The notes beneath the pieces are model-generated. The model was not told where the DNA came from. It saw only the letters and a program-made list of their open reading frames with translations, and made no database searches. A stretch of DNA of 64,000 nt, from assembly GCF_030409415.1 (NCBI RefSeq), contig NZ_JAUFPW010000029.1, positions 1 through 64,000 of the forward strand, read 5' to 3'. Shown piece after piece: positions 42,744 to 50,961 of the stretch (position 1 is the stretch's first letter; every line of letters begins with the position of its first letter). Origin of the DNA: Pedobacter aquatilis. Its GTDB lineage: Bacteria > Bacteroidota > Bacteroidia > Sphingobacteriales > Sphingobacteriaceae. A program made the position numbers and the translations under genes.

Positions 42744-44570
42744 TTAATCGTTAAATGCTTGCATGTCAATTAAACGTTTGTACAGGCCATTTTGCGACAT
42801 TAGTTCCTGGTGAGAACCTGTTTCGATAACTTCGCCCTTATCAATCACCACAATTTTATCAGCATGCTGAATAGTGCTTAAACGGTGTGCAATTACAATA
42901 GAAGTTCTGTTCTTCATCAAGTTATTTAATGCTTCCTGTACCAATTTTTCTGATTCTGTATCTAATGCAGAGGTTGCTTCATCTAAAAGCATAATCGGTG
43001 GATTAGCTAAAACGGCTCTGGCAATACAAACGCGTTGTTTTTGTCCACCTGATAATCTATTGCCTCTATCACCAACCAAAGTCTGGTAACCGCTTTCCGT
43101 ATTTTCTATAAAGTCATGCGCATTAGCAATTTTTGCTGCCGCGATAACTTCGGCTTCTGTAGCATCTGGTTTTGCAAAAGCGATGTTATTAAAAATGGTA
43201 TCGTTAAACAAAAACGATTCTTGATTAACAGTACCCATATTGCTGCGAATACTTTCTACAGTTAAATCACGGTAATCGTGACCATCGATTTTCACAGTTC
43301 CTGATTTTGGGTCGTGAAAGCGAGGAATTAAATCCATCAATGTACTTTTTCCACCACCCGATGGGCCAACTAATGCAACGGTTTCTCCTTTTTCTATCGT
43401 TAAATTAATGTTTTTCAAAACCTGTTTTTCGCCATAACTAAAAGCAACATTTTCGAAAACTAATGATTTTCCAAAGGTATCTAATGTTTCAGCTTTAGGC
43501 TTATTGGTGAGTTCTGGTTTGGTATCAATTAATTCTAAAACACGCTCGCCAGCCGAAATACCAGAATGAATGCCGCTAAAAGAATCGGTTATGGCCTTTA
43601 TTGGCTGCATAACCTGACTAAAAGTTGCAAGGTAAACCACAAATTCACCGCCTTTTAAATTTCCCTGACCAGTTAAAATCATTGTACCACCGTAAAGCAA
43701 AATAAAAACAACGACTAATACACCCAATGTTTGCGATACGGGAGATGCAAGCTGTTGTCTTCTTGCCATTTTACGATTTAAAAATGAATAGAATTTGTTT
43801 TCTTCGCCGAATTTTTCCTTAACTCTACTCGATGCGTTGAAAGCTTTAATGATTTTAATTCCGCTTAAAGATTCATCCAAAAAGCCAATCATTTTAGCGA
43901 AGGATTCATGAGATTGGGTTGCCTGCTGCTTTAATCTTTTAACAATTTTACTAATGATAAAACCAGAAACCGGAATTACTAAAAGCGAAAACAAAGTTAA
44001 TTTTACAGATATAGATAACAATACGGCAATAAAAAAGATTAGTTGTAGTGGCTCTTTAAAAACAACCTGCAAAGTGTTTGTAACAGTAAATTGCACCACC
44101 TGTACATCAGATGCAACTTTAGAAATTATATCTCCTTTTCTTTCATTGTTGAAATAGCCAACATGCAAATTCATCACATTGTTGAATACCGTTTTGCGGA
44201 GGTTTAGCAAAGTATGTACCCTTAAATCTTCCATGTATCGCTGAGAGAAATAACGGAAAAAATTTGAAAGTAACACTGTTATCACAATTACAATACAGAT
44301 TATTTTTAAGGCATAAACATCACCGTGTTGAAGACTAATCTTATTAATGTACTCTTGAAAAATCTCTCTTGGGTCTACAAGAGATTTGCTTTCTGTGGTT
44401 GGTATTGGAGTTGAGCAATCGTCTTTTAAAAACAATGCAGTCATCAACGGTCCTAATAAAGTGAATAAAAACGTATTAAAGATAATAGCAAAAAGCGTTG
44501 CAATAACATAAGGTATGGCAAACTTTTCAATGGGTTTTGCAAAGGATAGTAAACGAAAATAGGTCTTCAT
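42744..44570 (-). CDS. MsbA-like ABC exporter (permease plus ATPase)
   Basis: A 608-aa half-size ABC exporter. Six membrane helices fill the first ~330 residues. The ATPase domain has Walker A GPSGGGKST, a Q-loop near NQESFLF, the signature LSGGQKQRV, Walker B IMLLDEATSALD and the His switch IVIAHRLST. Homologues flip lipid-linked glycans or lipid A. The location among glycosyltransferases makes export of the local lipid-linked product likely. A TACATTTG element about 73 nt upstream may give it its own promoter. Confidence 0.93.
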   Translation of the reverse strand: MKTYFRLLSFAKPIEKFAIPYVIATLFAIIFNTFLFTLLGPLMTALFLKDDCSTPIPTTESKSLVDPREIFQEYINKISLQHGDVYALKIICIVIVITVLLSNFFRYFSQRYMEDLRVHTLLNLRKTVFNNVMNLHVGYFNNERKGDIISKVASDVQVVQFTVTNTLQVVFKEPLQLIFFIAVLLSISVKLTLFSLLVIPVSGFIISKIVKRLKQQATQSHESFAKMIGFLDESLSGIKIIKAFNASSRVKEKFGEENKFYSFLNRKMARRQQLASPVSQTLGVLVVVFILLYGGTMILTGQGNLKGGEFVVYLATFSQVMQPIKAITDSFSGIHSGISAGERVLELIDTKPELTNKPKAETLDTFGKSLVFENVAFSYGEKQVLKNINLTIEKGETVALVGPSGGGKSTLMDLIPRFHDPKSGTVKIDGHDYRDLTVESIRSNMGTVNQESFLFNDTIFNNIAFAKPDATEAEVIAAAKIANAHDFIENTESGYQTLVGDRGNRLSGGQKQRVCIARAVLANPPIMLLDEATSALDTESEKLVQEALNNLMKNRTSIVIAHRLSTIQHADKIVVIDKGEVIETGSHQELMSQNGLYKRLIDMQAFND

Positions 44571-44642
44571 TTTATAAAAAATGGAATATGTATGATGGAT
44601 GATGAATAAACACCATCCAAAAAAAATCTAATTAAAACTTAA

Positions 44643-44650
44643 CAAATGTA
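44643..44650 (-). promoter_or_regulatory. TAnnTTTG (-7) element upstream of the ABC exporter
   Basis: Minus-strand TACATTTG in the 128-nt spacer between the two GT genes and the ABC exporter, 72 nt before its ATG. Confidence 0.3.
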
Positions 44651-44698
44651 CGGTTTTCAAATAGAGGTTTATATTTTGAGGTGTTTAGCCTTGTAAAA

Positions 44699-45685
44699 TT
44701 ACAATCGCTTTATGCTTTTGCCTGCGAGCGATTTATCTATGAGTTGCGTAATATCGCTCACATCAAGTTGTGAATTGTATTTGCTCTTCAGTTTAATTAA
44801 TTTACTTCTACTGGCTGTAATTGCATTTTTCATTCCTTTATATTCTTGAAAGGCATTCCATATCCAGAACTTGCCGGTTAAAATTTTCGGAATAATTTCA
44901 GCAAAAAGTAAATGTAAAGGCAGTAAGTTTAAGCGTAAGCCATTTAGCTGAATAGCTTGCAATAAAAATCTGTTGCGATAATATATCTTCTTTATAAAAT
45001 TCGATTTTATTTGGGTTTTTGTACTTCCGCTAACGTGATGAAAACACACAGATTGGTGTTCGTAGTAACACTTCCAGCCCAACTGCCAAGCCCTTAAACT
45101 TAAATCAAAATCTTCTGATGAGAAAGGTGAAAATATTTCATCAAAACCACCTAATTCTTTGAGTTTTTTAGCCTCAACCAAAGCATTAGCGCCAGATAGA
45201 TAAGCAGTATAAACTTGCTCGTCTTCGGGGTTTTCGCTGTAATAGAACTTATTGGCTTTAATTCTGCATCCGCTGTAATAGAGAAGTCGGGCGGCATCTT
45301 CAATTCTGTTGCCATCAACACTCATTATTCTGCCCATCACCCCAAACGTATCTTCCTTTTCAAAATACTTCCATTGGTGCTCAAAATAATCTGGCGTTAA
45401 CTTAACATCCGAATTTAAAAGTAAAATTAGTTCATATTGCGATTCGCGGATGCCATGATTACAGGTGTAAGAAAAACCCCTGTTCTTATCATTTATAAGC
45501 AGCTTAACATTTTGATAATTATTTTTAATAAAATTGATGCTATCATCTTTTGAACCATCATCAATTACGATTACTTCGAAATCAGTTTTAGCATTTTCTA
45601 CAGCAGTAAAAACTGATGGTAAATAATTTTCTAACAGATGCCTGCCGTTATAATTTGGAATTACAATTGAAACGCTTTTTTGCAT
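44699..45685 (-). CDS. Glycosyltransferase family 2 protein
   Basis: A 328-aa GT2 enzyme. VSIVIPNYNGRHLLENYL and VIVIDDGSKDDS are the donor-binding part, followed by LLLNSDVKLTPDYF and the acceptor segment GGFDEIFSPFSSEDFDLSLRAW. The pattern fits rhamnosyl- or GalNAc-type transferases of surface polysaccharides. It starts directly where the upstream gene ends (no spacer). Confidence 0.92.
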   Translation of the reverse strand: MQKSVSIVIPNYNGRHLLENYLPSVFTAVENAKTDFEVIVIDDGSKDDSINFIKNNYQNVKLLINDKNRGFSYTCNHGIRESQYELILLLNSDVKLTPDYFEHQWKYFEKEDTFGVMGRIMSVDGNRIEDAARLLYYSGCRIKANKFYYSENPEDEQVYTAYLSGANALVEAKKLKELGGFDEIFSPFSSEDFDLSLRAWQLGWKCYYEHQSVCFHHVSGSTKTQIKSNFIKKIYYRNRFLLQAIQLNGLRLNLLPLHLLFAEIIPKILTGKFWIWNAFQEYKGMKNAITASRSKLIKLKSKYNSQLDVSDITQLIDKSLAGKSIKRL

Positions 45686-46561
45686 CTATTTCACTATTTT
45701 ATAATTACGGTATTCGAATAAACGTAGTCCGGTTAAATCTTCAATTTTTTGCAAAAGCTTTCTCCTGAAATTCATTTTTGAAGGCAGCTGCGTCAAGTCT
45801 TGCTCAAATTTCCAGTTTGCAGCGGCAATTCTATCCTTCATAACTTCTGGGTGGCTGCCCTTAAAATGAACCAATCTATCTGCGTTATGCATATCAAACG
45901 TATTTTGTACCGGGTAACGTTCTTCAATCCATTCTTCTGATTGATAATATTGATTGAAATTTCTAACCTTGCCTTGTAAACCTTTTGGTGGTTTCACCCA
46001 TCCATAATGATAAATGAAGGCATCAATTAGTTTTACTTTTAACTTTCTATCATTAATTCTAAAACCTTGTGCATCTTTATAAGAATGTATGCCCGGCAGG
46101 TTTTTAAGAATTCTTACTTCTCTGCGGTACCAGCGTCTTGATTCTGCTAAATAATCGTAAGAAGCATAGAAATGTTTGTACTTTAAAAGCAGCGCTTCTA
46201 CATTTTTATTATGCAGTTCCGCCTCCATTTCCATTTTTATCAGCGGCAAATAATCTTCGTGAATGGCTTCATCGCCCTGAATGTAAACCATCCAATCGGT
46301 TTCTTTTGATATTTTGGCTATGGCTTTGTTGGTTTCATCGGCAAAAACAAAGCCACCTTCCTTCAAACTTTCATTCCAAACGGTATCAAAAGTTTTGATT
46401 TTTGGGTCGATGCTTTTAACCAAGGCCGCAGTTTCATCAGTCGAGTTGCCGAGCGCAACAACAAATTCATCGCATAAAGGCAAAACTGAAAGTATGGCTT
46501 CTCGTACCGGATAATCGTTCGCCACAGCATTTCTGATAAAGGTAAATCCGGTAACTTTCAT
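45686..46561 (-). CDS. Glycosyltransferase family protein (first gene of the minus-strand glycan operon)
   Basis: A 291-aa protein. The N-terminus MKVTGFTFIRNAVANDYPV and DEFVVALGNSTDET resemble GT2-like transferases with a WVYIQGDEA metal motif (residues 92-100: MVYIQGDEAIHED). YRREVRILKN and FIYHYGWVKPP follow, typical of the group that occurs with capsule genes. The exact family is not certain, but the fold assignment is good. A divergent promoter lies upstream, shared with meaB. Confidence 0.82.
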   Translation of the reverse strand: MKVTGFTFIRNAVANDYPVREAILSVLPLCDEFVVALGNSTDETAALVKSIDPKIKTFDTVWNESLKEGGFVFADETNKAIAKISKETDWMVYIQGDEAIHEDYLPLIKMEMEAELHNKNVEALLLKYKHFYASYDYLAESRRWYRREVRILKNLPGIHSYKDAQGFRINDRKLKVKLIDAFIYHYGWVKPPKGLQGKVRNFNQYYQSEEWIEERYPVQNTFDMHNADRLVHFKGSHPEVMKDRIAAANWKFEQDLTQLPSKMNFRRKLLQKIEDLTGLRLFEYRNYKIVK

Positions 46562-46601
46562 TTATAAAATTTGTTGTTGATTTTAGCTTCTTAACGCTAT
46601 A

Positions 46602-46627
46602 TATTTTTGTTTATTTGTACAAATATA
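46602..46627. promoter_or_regulatory. Overlapping divergent -7 elements (glycan operon / meaB)
   Basis: TATTTTTG on the plus strand (46602-46609, for meaB) and TATATTTG on the minus strand (46620-46627, for the glycan operon) lie 10 nt apart. The two promoters would compete for the same region. Confidence 0.4.
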
Positions 46628-46636
46628 GTTTTATTG

Positions 46637-47536
46637 ATGAATACCAACCTATCGGTTATACGCGAAATTAAGCAAGGCAATATTAAAACGCTCGCCAGAA
46701 CTTTAACACTGGTTGAGAATGATATTGCACCTTCAAACTTAATTTTAAAGGGTTTAGAGAGTAAAGCAGAGGTTAGGGTAATTGGTATAACCGGTCCACC
46801 GGGAGCTGGGAAAAGCACACTCGTTAATGAGATAGCAAATCATTTTACCAAGGAAAATAAACGTGTAGCCATTCTGGCAATCGACCCAACCTCGCCATTT
46901 AATTTTGGTTCTTTATTGGGCGATAGGATTAGAATGGCAAGCCAATTTAATAACCCGAATGTGTTTATCCGTTCGCTTGCTACGCGTGGTGCATTAGGTG
47001 GCATTTCTGCAAAAACTATCGAAATGGTTGATGTTTTAAAGTCAGCAAACTTCGATTTAATTATTGTAGAAACGGTTGGCGTTGGGCAATCGGAAGTTGA
47101 AATTGCTGGTTTGGCCGATAAAACGATTGTGGTTTTAGTACCCGAATCGGGAGATGAAATTCAGAATATAAAATCTGGATTGATGGAAATTGCAGATTGC
47201 TTTGTGGTTAATAAAGCCGATAGGGAAGGTGCAGATGTTTTTGCCAACAATTTGAAAAAAATGGTTCATCAGGGCGCTAAAGAAATATCTGTTTTTAAAA
47301 CCATTGCTGATAAAAATACAGGTATAGATGATTTATGCGATTGGATGAGGTCGCCAGTATATGGAAATCAGGCAGGAAGAAAGGAGTTTTTGTTTGCAGA
47401 AAAAGCTTGGAAACTTATTCAACAGGAAAAAATGAAAGGTATTGATAAGAAAAAGCTCCGCGAATCAATCCGCGAAGCTTTAAAAAATGATAATTTTAAT
47501 ATTTATCGTTTTGCTGATGAATTTACGAGTTCATAA
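46637..47536 (+). CDS. meaB: Methylmalonyl-CoA mutase-associated GTPase MeaB
   Basis: A 299-aa G3E-type GTPase that protects and loads adenosylcobalamin onto methylmalonyl-CoA mutase. The P-loop is GITGPPGAGKST, switch and metal residues lie in DPTSPFNFGSLLGDRIRM, FDLIIVETVGVGQSE is the Walker B-like segment, and NKAD gives guanine specificity. The frame extends to an ATG at 46607, but this lies inside the -7 element, so 46637 is chosen. No mutase gene is in the window. It overlaps the convergent peptidase gene by 14 nt. Confidence 0.93.
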   Translation: MNTNLSVIREIKQGNIKTLARTLTLVENDIAPSNLILKGLESKAEVRVIGITGPPGAGKSTLVNEIANHFTKENKRVAILAIDPTSPFNFGSLLGDRIRMASQFNNPNVFIRSLATRGALGGISAKTIEMVDVLKSANFDLIIVETVGVGQSEVEIAGLADKTIVVLVPESGDEIQNIKSGLMEIADCFVVNKADREGADVFANNLKKMVHQGAKEISVFKTIADKNTGIDDLCDWMRSPVYGNQAGRKEFLFAEKAWKLIQQEKMKGIDKKKLRESIREALKNDNFNIYRFADEFTSS

Positions 47537-48812
47537 TGTCCTCAATTTCTTCAGCTTCTACGGGTATATCTGCCATTAAATCTATATTTCCGTTTGAGGT
47601 AATTAAGATATTGTTTTCTAAACGAATACCCAGCCCTTCTTCCGGGATGTAAATTCCAGGTTCTACGGTAAGGATATTTCCAATAGCAAAAGGCGTGTAT
47701 CTTCCCGCAAAATCATGTACATCTATACCTAAATGATGAGATGTACCATGCATAAAGTATTTTTTGTAAGCCGGCCAGGTTGCACTTTGTTTTTTTACAT
47801 CATCTGTAGAAATTAAACCTAAATTAATAAGCTGTTCGGTCATTATTTCCCCAACCTGCTCATGATATGTGTTCCAAACCGTTCCATCAACAATCAACTT
47901 AGTTGCTTCTTTCATTACATGAAGTACGGCATTGTAAACATCTTTTTGTCTTGGGGTAAAACGGCCACTAACTGGTACCGATCGACTCATATCCGCATTA
48001 TAGTTTGCATATTCTGCTCCAAAATCAAATAAAATTACATCGCCCGCTTTACACTCCTGATTATTATCGTTATAATGCAAAATGTTGGCATTATGCCCAG
48101 ATGCAATTATTGGCGTATAAGCATGACCGGTTCCACCTTGTCTGATAAATTCATGAATAATTTCGGCCTCAACTTCATACTCATTAACGCCAGGTTTTAT
48201 AAATTTCAAAACCCTTACAAAAGCATCTCGGGTTAATGCGCAAGCTTTTTTTGTTAATTCGATTTCAACATCAGATTTGATTGCTCTCAGTTGCCTCATA
48301 ATTGGAGCTGAACGCTCAAAATGATGCAGCGGATATTTGGAACGGATTTCATTAATAAATCTGATATCGCGATAGGGAACTGTATGTGCATATCTATCGT
48401 TTTCGTTTGTATTAAGATAGATGTTGTCTGCATAATTAACTATACTGTGTAAGATATTGTCGAAATCCTCTAACCAGAATATGCTTTTAATGCCAGAAGT
48501 TGCCAAAGCTTGTTCCTTGGTGTATTTATATCCTTCCCATACTTTGATGTAATCATTCGTCTGTCTTAAAAACAGGACTTCTCTATACAAAGGATTAGGA
48601 CAATCAGGGTAAAGCAGCAAAATAGTTTGTTCCTGATCGATGCCTGATAAATAAAATAAATCTGGATTTTGCTTAAAAATAAAATTCTGATCGCCACTTC
48701 TTGGGAATTCATCATTCGATTGAAATATAGCTAACGAGTTGTTTTTTAATTGTTTAACGAAGTTTATTCTATTTAAAACAAATAAATCCTGATTAATTTG
48801 GGGATATTTCAT
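47523..48812 (-). CDS. Xaa-Pro aminopeptidase (M24B)
   Basis: A 429-aa metallopeptidase that removes N-terminal residues before Pro. The N-terminal domain (1-165) is the AMP_N type, and the pita-bread catalytic domain follows. The dinuclear metal ligands are visible: Asp in FDFGAEY and NADMSRS, His in MHGTSHHLGIDVHD, and Glu in EPGIYIPEEGLGIRLE. The PepP group is the best fit. A TACATTTG element lies 29 nt upstream. Confidence 0.94.
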   Translation of the reverse strand: MKYPQINQDLFVLNRINFVKQLKNNSLAIFQSNDEFPRSGDQNFIFKQNPDLFYLSGIDQEQTILLLYPDCPNPLYREVLFLRQTNDYIKVWEGYKYTKEQALATSGIKSIFWLEDFDNILHSIVNYADNIYLNTNENDRYAHTVPYRDIRFINEIRSKYPLHHFERSAPIMRQLRAIKSDVEIELTKKACALTRDAFVRVLKFIKPGVNEYEVEAEIIHEFIRQGGTGHAYTPIIASGHNANILHYNDNNQECKAGDVILFDFGAEYANYNADMSRSVPVSGRFTPRQKDVYNAVLHVMKEATKLIVDGTVWNTYHEQVGEIMTEQLINLGLISTDDVKKQSATWPAYKKYFMHGTSHHLGIDVHDFAGRYTPFAIGNILTVEPGIYIPEEGLGIRLENNILITSNGNIDLMADIPVEAEEIEDIMNS

Positions 48813-48841
48813 AATTGTTATTTTGTAAAACAGGTGATGGC

Positions 48842-48849
48842 CAAATGTA
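48842..48849 (-). promoter_or_regulatory. TAnnTTTG (-7) element of the Xaa-Pro aminopeptidase gene
   Basis: Minus-strand TACATTTG, 29 nt before the ATG at 48812. Confidence 0.35.
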
Positions 48850-48897
48850 AGAAAATGATAATTGATAGCGAAGTTTGGAACGGAGTTTGTATAAAAG

Positions 48898-48927
48898 TTT
48901 GAAAATTTAATATTTTGTTTAATTTTG
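48898..48927 (+). promoter_or_regulatory. Promoter of the OmpA-family gene (TTTG-N18-TAnnTTTG)
   Basis: TTTG at 48898-48901 and TAATTTTG at 48920-48927 are separated by 18 nt, close to the Bacteroidota consensus. This is the best complete promoter in the window. It predicts a leader of about 52 nt before the ATG at 48984, which is A-rich just before the start (AAAAAAGAAAAAGATT). Confidence 0.6.
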
Positions 48928-48983
48928 CAGTTACTGAAAAATTAATCAATTAAATTGTTTAACCCTTAAAAAAGAAAAAGATT

Positions 48984-50330
48984 ATGAATTATTCTACTTT
49001 AAAGAAAAGTGTTGCGCTTTCTTTAGTGGCATTAACAGGAGTTGCTTCTCTTGCTGTCGCTCAGGATGCTCCTGCAACAACTTCTTCTACCAAGGTATTT
49101 GGTGGAAGAGGACAGTACAGAACATGGTCGATTGGCGTACACGGTGGTGTATTAATGCCGATTGTTGCTATTGGTGGTACTAATGATTTTAACAAATGGG
49201 ATGCTAACTTAGGTTACGGTTTAAACATCCGTAAACAATTAAGCCACGCATTCGGTTTAGAATTAAACGGAACTCGCGGTAAACTTTCTGGTACTAACGA
49301 AGGTGTAACTGGTGCTACTGTTAGAGAATTCGAAACTCAATTACAATATGCTGTAGATTTACGCGGTGTTATCAACTTAGGTTCTATCGATTTCTTACGT
49401 CGTGAAAACGCTGTAGGTTTCTTCGTTACTGCTGGTGCTGGTTACATGGCTTATGCTCCAAAAGTTACTTATACTAACGGTACTGTTGTTGATTGGAAAG
49501 GTAAAGCTTTAGGCCCTGCTGATGACAGACACGATTCTCCAAAAGACTACGTGAAAGGTATGTATATCCCAGTTGGTGCTGGTGTTAAATTCAAAGTTTC
49601 TGAGCGTGTTAACTTTAACTTAGGTTATACAATGAACTTTGTTGATGCTGATAACTTAGACGGAGTTTATGCTAAAGGTCAAACTAAAGATAAATTCTCT
49701 TACGGTTATGCTGGTTTAGAGTTCTCTTTAGGTTCTTCTGCAAAACCAAGTTTAGAATGGTCTAACCCATTAGCTACAATGTACGATGAGTTAAAAGATC
49801 CTACTTTACGTCAAGAAGTTGAAGCATTGAAAAACCGTGTATCTGCTGTTGAAAAATCTGTTGAAGATTTGAAAAAAGATACTGACGGTGACGGTGTTGC
49901 TGATCAATTCGACAAATGCCCAGGAACTCCTGCAGGTACTGCTGTTGATGGTTCAGGTTGCCCACTTCCAAAATATGAGGCTCCTGCTGATTCATCAAAT
50001 GTTACTGGCTTTGAGAAAATCGGTTTCGATTTTAACTCATCAGTATTAAAAACTGAGTCTTATCCTACTTTAGATAAATTATCTTCAGTGTTACGTGAAA
50101 ACGGTGGTAAAGCAACTGTAACTGGTTACGCTTCAAGCGAAGGTACTGCTGCATATAACATGAAATTATCTAAAGACAGAGCAAACTCTGTTAAAACTTA
50201 CTTAGTAAACTCTGGCGTTAACGCTAGTCAAGTTACTACAAAAGGTTTAGGCGAAGCTAATCCAATTGCTTCAAACGATACTGAAGAAGGTCGTATCCAA
50301 AATCGTCGTGTTGAAACTGCTAGAAACTAG
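48984..50330 (+). CDS. OmpA-family outer-membrane protein
   Basis: A 448-aa protein. It has a signal peptide (cleaved near VAQ, residue 27), an eight-strand beta-barrel-like N-domain to about residue 270, a short coiled linker (VEALKNRVSAVEKSVEDLK), a thrombospondin type 3-like calcium repeat (DTDGDGVADQFDKCPGTPAG) and a C-terminal OmpA peptidoglycan-binding domain. The last includes FDFNSSVLK, TGYASSEGTAAYN and EGRIQNRRVE. It anchors the outer membrane to peptidoglycan. Codons are strongly biased (GGT, GCT, ACT, TTA, CGT, AAC), unlike neighbouring genes, which fits very high expression. A strong terminator follows. Confidence 0.95.
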   Translation: MNYSTLKKSVALSLVALTGVASLAVAQDAPATTSSTKVFGGRGQYRTWSIGVHGGVLMPIVAIGGTNDFNKWDANLGYGLNIRKQLSHAFGLELNGTRGKLSGTNEGVTGATVREFETQLQYAVDLRGVINLGSIDFLRRENAVGFFVTAGAGYMAYAPKVTYTNGTVVDWKGKALGPADDRHDSPKDYVKGMYIPVGAGVKFKVSERVNFNLGYTMNFVDADNLDGVYAKGQTKDKFSYGYAGLEFSLGSSAKPSLEWSNPLATMYDELKDPTLRQEVEALKNRVSAVEKSVEDLKKDTDGDGVADQFDKCPGTPAGTAVDGSGCPLPKYEAPADSSNVTGFEKIGFDFNSSVLKTESYPTLDKLSSVLRENGGKATVTGYASSEGTAAYNMKLSKDRANSVKTYLVNSGVNASQVTTKGLGEANPIASNDTEEGRIQNRRVETARN

Positions 50331-50351
50331 TATTTCAATATAAAGTTTAAG

Positions 50352-50380
50352 AAGCCCCGATATTTATCGGGGCTTTTTTT
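50352..50380 (+). terminator. Rho-independent terminator of the OmpA gene
   Basis: AAGCCCCGA (50352-50360) pairs with TCGGGGCTT (50367-50375) around a 6-nt loop, followed by a T-run to 50380. The stem is GC-rich and begins 22 nt after the stop codon. Confidence 0.9.
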
Positions 50381-50415
50381 ATGCCTTTTTAATTTTCAGG
50401 CTGAGCCTTTTTTAT

Positions 50416-50423
50416 TAAGTTTG
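50416..50423 (+). promoter_or_regulatory. TAnnTTTG (-7) element of the small membrane ORF
   Basis: TAAGTTTG ends four bases (CCTC) before the ATG at 50428. Confidence 0.4.
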
Positions 50424-50427
50424 CCTC

Positions 50428-50568
50428 ATGTATTTCTTTAGGAAAAAGAATCCCAATAGACCAAATAATATAAATTTGAAAATTATGCATTTTATAAATG
50501 CATTGGCCATTATTGTTTTCCTTGCAGGCATAATCTATAAGCTCATCCAGTGGCTTTCTAAATCATAA
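50428..50568 (+). CDS. Small single-helix membrane protein (46 aa)
   Basis: A 46-aa frame starting MYFFRKKNPNRPNN, with a basic N-terminus and one hydrophobic helix (LAIIVFLAGIIYKLI) near its C-terminus. It lies between the OmpA terminator and ridA, ends 10 nt before ridA, and has a -7 element just ahead of its ATG. The positive-inside topology and neat position make it a likely real gene. No family is recognised; it may be the first gene of the ridA-EamA-recG unit. Confidence 0.55.
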   Translation: MYFFRKKNPNRPNNINLKIMHFINALAIIVFLAGIIYKLIQWLSKS

Positions 50569-50578
50569 TTATATTAAA

Positions 50579-50959
50579 ATGAAACAAATTATCAATACCA
50601 CTAGTGCGCCGGCGCCTATTGGTCCATATAATCAGGCGGTAATGGCTGGCAACTTTTTATTCGTGTCTGGTCAGGTAGCTATAAACCCAGAAAACGGAGA
50701 ATTAAATATGCCTAACATTGAAGAAGAAACGCATCAGGTAATGCGCAACTTAAAGGCTGTATTGTTAGAAGCAGGTTTAACCTTCGATAATGTAGTTAAA
50801 AGCAGTATATTTTTAACAGATATGGGGAATTTTGCTGAGGTGAATGAAATTTATGGTAAATATTTTACATCCGATTTCCCCGCCAGAGAAACTGTTCAGG
50901 TATCGGCTTTGCCTAAAAATGTTAACGTAGAAATTTCTGTAATTGCTGTTAAAGGTTAA
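50579..50959 (+). CDS. ridA: RidA family enamine/imine deaminase
   Basis: A 126-aa trimeric enzyme that hydrolyses reactive enamines and imines, such as 2-aminoacrylate. The pattern is complete: APAPIGPYNQAV, FVSGQVAINPE, and the C-terminal ARETVQVSALPKNVNVEI, which has the conserved Arg and the Glu. It protects PLP enzymes from damage. It sits between the small membrane ORF and the EamA gene (2 nt) and is probably cotranscribed with recG. Confidence 0.95.
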   Translation: MKQIINTTSAPAPIGPYNQAVMAGNFLFVSGQVAINPENGELNMPNIEEETHQVMRNLKAVLLEAGLTFDNVVKSSIFLTDMGNFAEVNEIYGKYFTSDFPARETVQVSALPKNVNVEISVIAVKG

Positions 50960-50961
50960 TT

